A DNA stretch of 64,000 nt. Source: Ignelater luminosus. Lineage: Eukaryota; Arthropoda; Insecta; Coleoptera; Elateridae. Shown here piece after piece: positions 38,701-50,700 of the stretch. The translations under genes and the position numbers were made by a program. Within the stretch, counting starts at the first letter, position 1, and each line of letters starts with the position of its first letter. Location: positions 113,782 to 177,781 of the forward strand of contig VTPC01000518.1 in assembly GCA_011009095.1 (NCBI GenBank). The letters are read 5' to 3'. The notes under the pieces are model-generated. The model searched no databases. It was not told where the DNA came from and saw only the letters and a list, made by a program, of their open reading frames with translations.

Positions 38701-41700
38701 CAACATAGCATTTGAGAAACAACTTTTGACGATTTATAGAATGCATATCTTTATCGGTTAGATAAATTACTTTCAGAAACCGGGCATTAGTGAACTATTT
38801 TTTAGAAAAAGGTTAAGTTTCAAATGCCCTTAAGCATCAACAGTTGTACCAATACCAAAGGTTGTGAACTCGATAAAAGCTAGTGGCTTGAGACCGGTAA
38901 ATATGTTAAGTATTATAGAAAAAGTTGGTTGTATATGAACAATTACTAAAATATCTAAATGAAAATAATTTAATTAATGATAAACGGTCAGGTTTCCGAG
39001 CTAAATACAGCTGTGAAACAGCAGTGCAATGTATTCTAGAAGGAATGGAAAGAGTATGTAGATAAGGATTTAGTAAGAGGAGCAAGTTTTCTTGAATATT
39101 CAGAGAGCATTTGAAACTGTAAACAGAAATATATTATTACGAATTTGGAGTGCCATGACATATCTGGAAATGTATGGAAATTGTTGGATAATTATTTAAC
39201 CAATTGAAAGCAAAAAGTAAGAATGAATAATGCTTTTTCTGAGGAATTATCTGTTGAGCATGGCATGTCTCGCCACAAGAAAGTGTACTGGGTCCTCTAT
39301 TATTTTTATGATATATTGATCAAATAACACTTATTAGGGTTGAGTATTCCATTGCAGATGACATACTCATATATTTCGCTGGTAGGAATGTGAAAAATTA
39401 AATCAAAGCTTAGAACAGATGTACAGATGGTACTGTGCAAATTTGTTAAAAATTAATATCAAGAAAACTAAATCTATGCTATTTGTTAAAGAAAGTTTTA
39501 AAAAGAGAATCCGTAAATAGCAATTTTGAAGTTAAGATTGGGATTAATAAAATTGAAGTTGCGAATAATTTCAAGTATTTAAGTATCATTATAGATTGTA
39601 AGTTAAACTTTAAAAAGCATGCTAACTATATAATTAAATCTGTTTCTTATAAAATTAATTATCTATATAGATGCTCTCATTTTTTTAGCAAAATGGTCAC
39701 AATTAATATTTTATAATATTCTCATACTCCCACATTACAATAACCGTGCCACCATTTTGTTTTTACAGAAGCAAAATGAAATAAATCACTTACAGAAGTT
39801 GCAAAACAAAGTTATGCATATAATTTTAAGTCGCCAATGTTGGACACAAATAAATGAGACGTTACCTAAACTGGAATGGTTATTAGTGAAGGAATTTTTA
39901 TTATAATAAGACCTTAATTTTTGTTTATAAATTGCGAATAGGTGAAGCATCACAGTACTTAATAAAAAAAATTAATTTTTAATTTAATTATGAATTACAT
40001 AATTACAACACACATATTAGAATCATTTTCATGTAGCTAAAAAAAGCACAGCATTCAATTGGTAGCGGTATCAGGGAGTATAGTGTGCTGTCCAATGAAA
40101 TAAAGAACTCCCAATTGTTGAATGTTTTCACAACTGTAATGTCTTTATAATAAATAATATCGCCTTGATATTAAACACTTCATTAATATGCAAATAACAT
40201 AAATCTTAACACAATAAATATGATTTAATTTCATCGCTTAACAACGTTGACAACCATTTTTGTAATTATGTTGACACACACTCCTAATACCAACCATGCT
40301 ACTTAGAATACACTACAACAACTAAATAAAACAATATTTGTTCAGTGAAATGTTAATGCCAAATTGTAATTAGTGTATTTATATTATGTATATGTTATAT
40401 TCATTACTGTTGAACTTTTGATATGTTTAAAAATGTGTATTTGCTTGTAATTAATTAAAATTCATTGTAAAGACACACTTAAATATTTGGGAATTATTAT
40501 CGATACTAAATTAAGTTGGAAAGATCACATCAGTAATATGTCAGTAACAAATGCAAAGAAATCTCAAATAAATTAATAGCAGTAGCAAGATTGACTTGGG
40601 GTTTTAAAGGACAAAATTTAAAACTACTATATGAAAGTATCATACCATCTAGTATTGCTTACGGTGCAGAAATTTGGGCAAACAATTTAAAAGTTAAAAA
40701 TGTAAATTCGCTTCTCGGTACGCAAAGAATTTTAACAATAAAATCAGCTAATGCCTACAAAACTGTTTCAACTGAAGCCACATTAATATTAAGCCAAGTA
40801 TTACCAATAGATTTATATTTGAAAAGCAAGACAAATATTTTTAAAATTATTAATAATAAAGCAGAAATTAACTTACTAATACAAACAGGTACAATCAATA
40901 AACAAATAGACAAAACATGTCTCACAATAGACATACATCCATCGTTATTAGGCAATTTTAAATTTCAAATCTTAAAAGAAAACGAACTAAACTCAATCGA
41001 AGACATCCAAATTCTTACTGATGGATCACGTTTAGTAAATGGAAACACAGGGGCATCATTTGTAATTTACATAAATAACAAAGAATTTCTATACGAACAA
41101 TTTAAATTAAATAACTAGTGTTCTATATTTCAATGTGAAATGTTTGGCATTAAAAAAGCTTTAGAATATATTAAAGAAAACAACATTAAAAATTTAACAT
41201 GGAATATAATAACCGACAGCAAATCAGTTCTATTAGGACTAGAAAACATGAAAAAACCAACAACATTACAAAAAGAAGTTTGGAGATTGTTTACAGAATT
41301 AACTAAACGAATTATTTTAAAATTTTACTGGGTTAAAGCACACGGGAGTATTATTGGAAATGAAAGAGCTGACAAGATAGCAAAAGAAGCCGCTAATAAT
41401 AATACAATAATCAACGATTTTGATCAACTTCCCAAAAGTTTTGTTTAAATATAAAATCAAAAACATGATTTTAAATGAATGGGATAAAAGATGGGAAAAA
41501 GCTAAAACAGGACGACCAGTGTACTTGGCCACAGATTGCACTAATTGATACTACTTGGCTGGACAATCATACACATGCAATTTTTGTAAGATAGTGACAT
41601 AGTTTGTGAGAAATGACTGGTTTATCAGTGGCTCAAGATATCTCGATGTTCTTTACCTGTACACTTCTTATATACACTCATCCCCTAGTTAACAATCTAA

Positions 41701-44700
41701 TTATGGCACCAAAATTTAAAAACAAATTACAGATAGAAAATTAGAAAGAAAAATCCAAGTAGCCTGGGGTGCATTGGCCAACTAATAACAAAATGCTGGT
41801 GAATGTAAGACAGTTTCATACAAGAAGATGATACACATGAATGTATAAAATTTGAACAAAACCAGGCAAACTGTTTTTAGGATGTAGTAAAAAGAAGAAT
41901 TCCTTTTAGGGCCCTTATAATATTTTGAATTCCTTCCTAAATACACCCTCTCAGTTTGGCAACCAAATTTTAGCAACACCCTGTATAAATAGCTATTTTT
42001 TTTAAAAAATGAACATACTATTTTCACACATTGATTTTATTTCGTAGGTCGAAGGAGAAACAAATAGTTTGCAAGATGGGACTTTAATAGACCTTTGTGG
42101 AGCCACATTGCTTTGGAGATCTGCAGAAGGTTTAGCACAATCACCTGTAAGGAAATTAACAATTTCGTACTGATTAAAATTTATGTAATTGTTTCTCTTT
42201 TGATTTTATAGAGTAAACGAGATTTAGAACGTGAAATAGATGAAATAAATGCAGGTCGACCACAGTGCCCAGTAGGTCTTAATACTTTAGTGATACCTCG
42301 GAAAGTTACTGGCAACGAAAATCAACAACAGCCATATGTGTATCTTAATTGTGGTCACGTACAGGGACTTCATGAATGGGGACAGGATAAAGACTCTGGT
42401 TCCAGAAAGTGTCCTATATGCTTAGAGGTAATGTTTATTAAATAGTTTTTAAATTTATACTAAAACCTAGGTATTTTTCATTTTTAGTTGGGGCCTGTTG
42501 TAAAAGTTTGTATGGGTTTAGAACCTGCCTTCTATGTTGATTCTGGTCCTCCTACATTTGCATTTAATCCATGTGGACATATGGCTACTGAGAGAACAGT
42601 CAAGTAAGCGTTTTTATTTTTCCTTTTTAATATTGTTTGTGTAGTAGCAGTAGCATTAAGATAACTAAGGAGATTCGTTAGTTTTTCTGTGACTGTGAAA
42701 AGGGGATTTATGAGCATCACTACTGTGGGAAATTATTTTGACTGATAGAAATTTGATAAGAAAGTCATCTTTTACAATATATTACCCTGCTGAGTATATA
42801 TTAAATCTCAAATTTTTAACTTAAGTTGTTAATTTAATCTTTTGTTCCCGGCAGTATAATTTGTTAAGTATTGAAGTTAAAGGCCAAAATCAAATTAGGT
42901 TTCTTGTATTTAGTAACACCTCAAATTTAGTAAGATCTATTACTTAAATGAATTTATGCATGCTTTTAGGGGTGCGGTGTATTTGTGTTTTTAGAATATG
43001 TTCATAGAAGGGACAAGATAGATATTTTTAAAAGGAGAAATAGGACTGCTGTAGTGCCATGTAATAATAGTCGGGTTTTGGTAATCCAGTACTTACCTAA
43101 TCTTAAAAACTTAGTTGTGTTAATTTATCAGCATATTTAAATGTGAAGCAGGCCATGTTATTGAAATTATTATAGAATACAGTGAAACCTCTATATAATG
43201 GACATGCCAAAGAAAATGTCTAATACAGAGTTGTCCGCTATGAAGAGGGGAAAAAACACATTTTTATTTAATCATAAACTACAGAGAATACAAAAAGATA
43301 GAATAAAACTTAGTATGTACTGAGAACACAATAATTCTACTGAAAAAAGTCAGATATCTTTGTTTGTACAGTATTTTGATTTTTGCTTCATAGTGCATGC
43401 GCAACTGCGCTAAGCGTCGATATGCGACACTGTCTTCCTGCTTCAACTCTTTATTGCCCCAGCATGTTTTAAACTGAAATATTAGAAATTCTTGTATTAA
43501 TTACATTTTTTCAGAGAGCAATAAGCACAGAAAACACATTTTCAATTTTTGAAAGGCTTTTGTTCACTTTATGATAATACAGGACGTATTGGTTCCATCA
43601 GGAAATATAGCAATAAAAGTCTTTGTTTGTTTTTAACTATTGGAATAAATATTATTACAAAAAGTAGACACTATTTCTTACAAAAATAGGAATTTTTTTA
43701 TTTACACAGAAAGACTAATACACTTAACCACAAAATTAATGCACTACTTATACATTTCGATGTATTTTAATTTCCGTCGAAATTATCATATATTTTGAAA
43801 AACATATTAAAGAGTAGAATATACAGACAGAATTATTTCGATAATAATAATACATATATATAATCTATGCGTCTTCTACCGATTAGGTGTAGAGGATATT
43901 CTTTCTTCCTCTCTATATTTCACTGACTATCTTTTTCCATTTCTTCCGGTCTTTAGATTGTACTTCGGCTTCTTTCCAATCCAGTTTATTTTCCTTCAAA
44001 ATACTAGCCACCTCTCCATCCCATGTCTTCTTAGGTCTACCTCTTCTTCCTTTACCTATTTTTCTTGCCTCCCATATTTTCTTAATTTGTCTAGTTTTAT
44101 CTAGTCTATTCATATGTCCCCACCATCTTAACTGTGCTTTCTGAATATATTTCCTGACACTTTCTACTTTTAGTCTTTCTCTTATAGTTTCATTCCTAAT
44201 TTTGTCCATTAGAGTGACATTTGTTACCCTTCGCAAATACTTCATTTCAGCTGCTTGAAGTCGTTTTTGTAGCCTATCTGTTACCACCCATGTCTCACTT
44301 CCATATAACAAAGTTCGCAGGTATACTCTCTTATAGACCGCTAGTTTTGTTTTTGTACTAATTTCCTTTTTGTTGATAAAACCATTTTTCATTGCATGAA
44401 ATAGTTTCACTGTCGCTGTTATTCTGTTATTTATTTCTGTTGCAAACTTTCCTGTTTAATCTATAGATGTTCCTAAGTATTTCATGCTGTTGACTTGCTC
44501 TACTTTTTCGTCATTTTGTATATTATCTATTATATCTTTGTTAGATATGACAATGATTTTAGTTTTATCCGTACTGATTTTCATTCTTTTTTTGTGTAGT
44601 GCTGTTGTCCATATGTTTATGTTGTTCTGCAGTGTTTTCTCATTATTTGCTGTCAGTACGATATCATCGGCAAATACGCATTCACTGATTTTTATGTTTT

Positions 44701-47700
44701 GTAGTCTGTTGTACCCTGCATCTATCTTTATGGATCTTTTGCTGCATTCTTTTATTATTTTGTTGATGTATAAGATAAACAGTAGCGGACTAAGCACTCC
44801 TCCCTGTCTTACCCCCTTTGTTGTGACAAATTTTTCTGTTTCTTCATTTGCTACTCTTATTGTGTTACTGCTGTCTCTATATAGTAATTTAATTCCTTCT
44901 ATCAGTCTTGCATCCACTTCATATTTTTCTAGAGTTATCCATATTTCTTTTCGCGGTACCTTGTCGAACGCTTTTTCCATATCAATAAAGCAGAGGTGTA
45001 ATTGCATGTTGTGTTTTAGATATTTTTCTGATAGGTTCCTTATTGTAAATATATGATCTTGTGGGCTATATCCTGGTCTAAAACCACTTTGAGCCTCATG
45101 TATCTTGCTTTCTGTAACTTCTCTAAGTCTTTTCTCTAGCACTTTTTCATACACTTTACACGCAGTACAGAGGAGTGATATTCCTCTGTAGTTGCTACAT
45201 GCTCTTCGGTCTCCTTTTCTGTACAGAGGTACTTTTCTGATGTTTTCCAGTCATTAGGCACTTCCTGAGTTTCCCATGCCGTTTCTATTATTTTGTGAAG
45301 TAAGTCTAGTCCCATTTCACCCATATACTTGAGCATTTCAACCTTTATGTTGTCTATTCCTGGAGATTTTCCATTTTTTAGTGTTTTTATGGCTTCATTA
45401 ACTTCTTCCTTTCTTATTCTATTATTCTCTTCAACAGGAATTAATTCAGTTTTATTGTTCGGTTCTCTATTGCCTATTTCCTGTGCTTCTAACATCTCTT
45501 TAAAGTATTCGCCCCATTTCTTTGAATATTTTCCACTTTTCTTCTAGATTTCCCTGACTTATTTCTTGTTTTCTTTCCTCTATCTGCTCTTTGATTAGTT
45601 CTTCATATTGATCTCTTATTTCTTTGTTTTGAAGTTTGTATACTTTGATGGTCTTGTTTTCTTTACATTTTCTTGCTGCGATGGTTTATTTCTTTCACGT
45701 TTATTTTCCATATCTTTAATTTTTGCAACTACAAGGTAGTGATCTGTTGCTAATTCAGCACTTCTGCATACTCTTACATCTTTTATCAGTTGGTCCTTTC
45801 TGTGATAATGTAATCTATTATAGATTTTTCATTTCTTCCTTTTTCTTCCCTTGTGTATTTATGACAGTCTTTATGTTGAAAGAAAGAGTTCTGAATGATT
45901 ACTTGATTTTGTATGCAAAATTCTATTAGCCTTTTGCCATTACTATTTCTGGTATTCTCTCCGAAACTTCCCATTACTCCATTTGTTCCTTCTACGTTGT
46001 TCCCCACCCTGGCATTAAAATCTCCCATGATTATTACTGCATCTCCTCCCTCATCATGTATTTCTTGTAGTTGTTCCCAGAACTTTTCTTTATCTACTGC
46101 TTTATCATTTTCTCCTGGTCCATATACTATTATTATCTTTGTTATTTTATTTTGTGTTAGTCGCAACTTTACTACTATGATTCTTTCGTTTATTTCTTTC
46201 CATTCAATTAATTTCTTCATATAGTAAGAGCTTATCATACATCCTACACCTGCTTCTGCTCGATTGTTGCTTTCAACCCCGCTGTACATTATACCATGAT
46301 CTTCTATTGTCATTTTTCCTTTGCCTTTCTTTTTTGTTTCGGTAAGTCCTAATATTTCAAGTTTGACTTTTTTGAATTCTTAACGATAAATTTAACTTAC
46401 ATTAATTGTAGAAAAAAATTGGAAACTGAAAATATGGCTTATTTAACAAAATAATGTAAAGTGAACATTATTGTTACGAACACAAAATAACTTCTTTTGA
46501 GATGGTTTCAGCTTATCAATAACTAGTGTTACCATCTCTAGATGTTATTGTAGCCTGACATTGCCATGGCATACTTTCAATTAGAGATCTGATCGTTTCT
46601 TGAGGGATATCTTCCCATGCACGGGTAAGACTTCGTTGCAGCTCATCTAAGCTGTTAGCTGACTTCTAATCCTGCGTCCCATTATGTCTCAGAAATGCTT
46701 GATTGGGTTCAGGTCTGGACTACAGGCTGGCCACTCCAGGACTTGAATATTAACATAATTTAGATATTCAGTAACAGTATGTGCCACATGTGGCCTAGCA
46801 ATTATCCTGCATAAGAACGAATTCATCTCCAATATAAGGTGCAAAAGGTTTTAAAATGTCTGTTATGTATTGTTCAGAAGTCAGACGTCCACTATCAACA
46901 ATAAAAAGCTTTGTGTGAACTGTTAAAGATATTCCATCCCATACCATTACTGAGCCGCCTCCATATAATGTAGTTTCTTGAGTATTACAGGCGGAATATT
47001 TTTCATTTGGCCTTCTGTACACTCTTGGACAGCGATCAGAACTTACAAGGCAAAACCTTGACTCATCTATAAATAACACCTGCTCCCAATCATGAATTTC
47101 CCAATCCATATGCCTCTTTGCAAAAGCCAATCTGTTTCTTCGGTGGTTTGCAGATAATTTGGGGCCAGTAGCTGCTGCCCGAGGTCGTAAATTCTGAGCA
47201 CGAAGTCTTCTTCTTATGGTATCTTGACTAACAGCAGTGTCATGAACCTCACTTAGTTGTATTTGGAGATTTCGTGCAGTAGTGAACTGTTCCCTAAGTG
47301 CTCAAAGCATTAAAAATCGGTCCTCTATGGCATTTGTAGCTCGTGGCCTGTCTTGGCCACGTCGTCTAACGTAATCATTGGTCTCTACAAACCTTTGTAG
47401 TACCCTACCGACCGTTGTATGCGACACGTCACACCTTCTAGCAAGTTCACGATTTGTTAGTCCTTCATTGGATAAAGTTACAATTTGAACGCATTCTTCA
47501 CAATTTAAATTTCGTCTAGCACGTTCCATTGCGAACAGATGTATTACACGAATGACAATTATCTTATTTATTAATAAAACAATTGAAAAACAGTGCCTAC
47601 TTTTAGTTTAAAAGTGAGGTTTATTTACTTGAAAATCATACCCCTTATGAAAAGCTGCTACGATTTTGAAATTAAATAAAGAAGACAGATAAAAACCTAC

Positions 47701-50700
47701 AAAGGGCGTCATAATAAACAAATTATTATAATTGATATTAATGAATCGGAAAATACATAATATTTCTCAAAATAAAACCAAAAATCAGAGTGGTGCGTTA
47801 ATTTTGCAGTTAAGTGTGTTATGATACAGCACAAAGGAGTTCTTGTTGGTATCACAACATTAAAAGTGCACCACAAAGTGAACATTTTGATTGTGGTCTA
47901 GATTCTATTCCCTTTGAACTACAATATTCACATTGTCCTCTTTTATTGGAAAAAACAGGCCAATATATGTCTCCCGAAATTGCCTAATCTAACATCATCT
48001 GGCACGATGTAGTTATACTCGTGCCGTTTCTGTGTGGAAATTATTTTTTCCAAAGAAGTTCGTTTTTTTGTTGGAACTGAAGCACCAAGTACCAACGATC
48101 ATCTAAATTTCAACTGGCTTATTTTCTCAAATAATTGATTATAAATTATATAAGCGTTAACTGCAGCAATGTCCAAAATACCCCAAAACAGACTATCACT
48201 TTCGAAATTTTCTATCAATGCAGTATGAAGTATGTAGTTGATCAGTGAGATCAGCCCCACCCATATTTTTATTATAATCTTCAACGACACTTGGACATGG
48301 TATATTTTTGATGGTGCCATCCTTTTGCTTTCTTTGTATATTTTTAACCTCTGATCCATGGATGTTTGTGGCTAAATAAATGGTTCTATTGTCCATCCCA
48401 ACAAAATATTTGTATTTGAATATCTGTAGTCAAATTCGCCCATGACTTGGCTTACTCTCTTTTTTTCATATTTTTAGGTAGATCTTCCTATTCTTACGAA
48501 TGGTTCCACATGCTAGTGTTGTTTCCAGTTGTTAAAATAAATAATTCTTCTTTGATTCCAATACTGTTTAGTTAGGGAAAATGATACCCTTTCACTTAAA
48601 TTGTACTCTTTAAATTCAGCTTCCAAGATCTCATTTTTTCCTTGATATAATTTGAACTTTAGTCTGTAACCGTTCTGATCACCTAAACACCAAAGCTTGT
48701 AACCTCTCCTGGTGGATTTTTTAGGGTTATATTGCTTCATTGTATTTTGTTCTTTCAAAAGTATTATACTCCCATCAATGCTTAGTTTCCTTGTATCATG
48801 GTGACATATGCCAAAGTTTTGATTTAGGGCGTTTATCATTGGACGAAGTTTATATACTTTATCTTTGTTGTCAGTTGAAATCATTTGATTATCATTTACA
48901 TGTAAACATGCCAAGATTTGCTCAAATATATTTCTTGGCACCATTTTAGCAACTAGAGATGTGTTCCAATTCATCTTCCACGATGGAAGTTCATGGTAAC
49001 TCATAAAAAAATTAAGTCTGGTAAATGCTATTAACTCTCATTCTGTCATTTTCAGTGTTTTATTATTTTGGACTGTGTATAAATTGCTTGGTAAGTAATG
49101 TTTTCAATATTGTCACCCAGTAGACTTACGAAAGCATCTGTGGGCGTTACACAGCCGACAAATTGCTCACTTATTGCACCTAATTTTCTACAACTTTGAA
49201 TACATCAATTTTTCTCTATTTTCAATCGGCTTCATCTGTTTCTTTCTGCTGTTCTATTTCATCATTTTCATCTACACCATCCACTAGATTTGCTTCAGTT
49301 TCTTCAACTTCAATTGGTAAATTCATTGCATTTTCCTCTTCTTCTGTGTCACTGTCTTCAAATTCACTTAGTTCTACATTGTCTGGTAAACTCGTTTTCC
49401 ATAGCTATTTCTTCCAATTCTCTATCTGATAACAGTTGTCTGGTACATTCCTTACAATGATTCGCCATTCTAACAATAAGCATTTTTTTCTATGAATACA
49501 GATTCCTGACGGGACTCGGATATTTTTTACAGTAGCATTTTTATCATGCACAATAATGCAATAAATGAAACATAATTACTTATTTTTAGGTATGTTGTAT
49601 CCTACTTGTAATCACAAATATCAAATATTCAAACACAAAATAGAACAATAATCAAATAATTATCTACTGATGCACCTGCAGTCATACGTTTGTCTGATAT
49701 ACAGTGGAACTCCCATAAGTCGAACTTCTGTAACTCAAATTGCTCTTCAACTCAAAATTTATTGCATCCCCTTGCACTTCGTATACTAATTGCACGTATT
49801 TTGACTTCCGTAACTCGAATTTCTATAACTCGAAAATCTCTTTAACTCGAAAGAAAATAGAGGAACCAAAGCTACAAAAGTTCCCGTAATTCCAATTCGA
49901 AGAAAAGTTTATGGTCTTTATCTTTTTCTGTTGCTGCCTATAGTTAAACAAGTAGACGTTTACAACAAAATCGTATCACGAATTATTAGTACGTGATAAA
50001 CTCGATACAAATTTTTAGGTTTCTTAGAATACTGCACTAGAGAGTATGTTTATGGAGTGGCAAATGGAAATTATACGACGATACATTTATTCTTATTATT
50101 TTATATGTATGTATTACGCTTCGTTCAAATGGATTTCCTTATACTCTTCCTAGTCATTTTCGTCAAATGTTCAGTTCATGTGATTCTTTTGCATGGTCAA
50201 TATCTAATAAAATGGCACCGAAACGTCATCTCAAAGGTCTTAATATTAAACAAAAAATTGAAATTTTAAAAAAAGTTGAAAATGGTATTAAGAAAAAAAC
50301 CATTGCCTAGTACCTTATCTACTATTATCAAAAATAAAACATCTATTATATCCTACCGAACAAGAAATCGTAGATAGTGTAGCTTCAAATGTTACTCAAA
50401 ATGAAGACCAAGAAAACAGTGATAACAACACTGAAGAACCTGCGCCAACTAGACCTTCACATTGAGAAATTCAAAATGCCTTCAACACACTGAAGAACTT
50501 TTTTACGATGGAAGAAAATACTACAGATGCAATTTATAGTTCATTAATGAAGATTGAATCATTTTATGAAACTATTTTTATCAAAAAAATATCCACCAAA
50601 ACCTAATCACTGATTATTTTCATAAAAAATAAAATTTATATGTATGTACTAATTTTATATGCAATTACATATGAAATAATATTTTTATATTTTGTATTTA

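Larger units (their letters stand above)
31867..41983. mobile_element. Outer inverted-repeat element filling a Pellino intron
   Basis: The left end CAGGGTGTCTCTAAATTTAG plus TTGCCAAACTGAGAAGGTGT is matched, inverted, at 41920-41983 (CAGGGTGTTGCTAAAATTTG plus GTTGCCAAACTGAGAGGGTG). TA flanks both ends (31865-31866 and 41984-41985). The intron is 31845-42047, so the element occupies almost all of it. Most of the 10 kb is other elements inserted into it: LINE pieces, a miniature element at 33395-34255 and an unidentified block at 34960-38800. Only the outermost few hundred bases appear to be its own sequence. Confidence 0.7.
43840..46378 (-). mobile_element. RTE-like LINE, 5'-truncated and broken
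   Basis: Reads from 46378 down to about 43840. It starts inside the endonuclease (KLEILGLTETKKKGKGK, then GVGCMISS, IIVYGP, IIMGDFNARVGNNVEGTNGV, SIIDYIIT), continues through a broken linker (about 45790-45500), then the reverse transcriptase (GFRPGYSPQDHIFTIRNL, FIDMEKAFDKVPR, GVRQGGVLSPLLFILYINK, FADDIVLTANNE), and a C-terminal region with LLYGSETWVV, RWWGHMNR and GRRGRPKKTW. The end is followed by a short AATAATAATACATATATATA tail, as usual for RTE elements. It needs several frameshifts and a stop near 44457 to be crossed. The 5' border coincides with the Tc1-like element. Confidence 0.85.

Noticed and set aside
44484-45056. 190-codon + strand open frame, the longest on that strand
   Set aside because: It is the antisense shadow of the RTE-like reverse transcriptase palm, which has clear catalytic motifs on the - strand.
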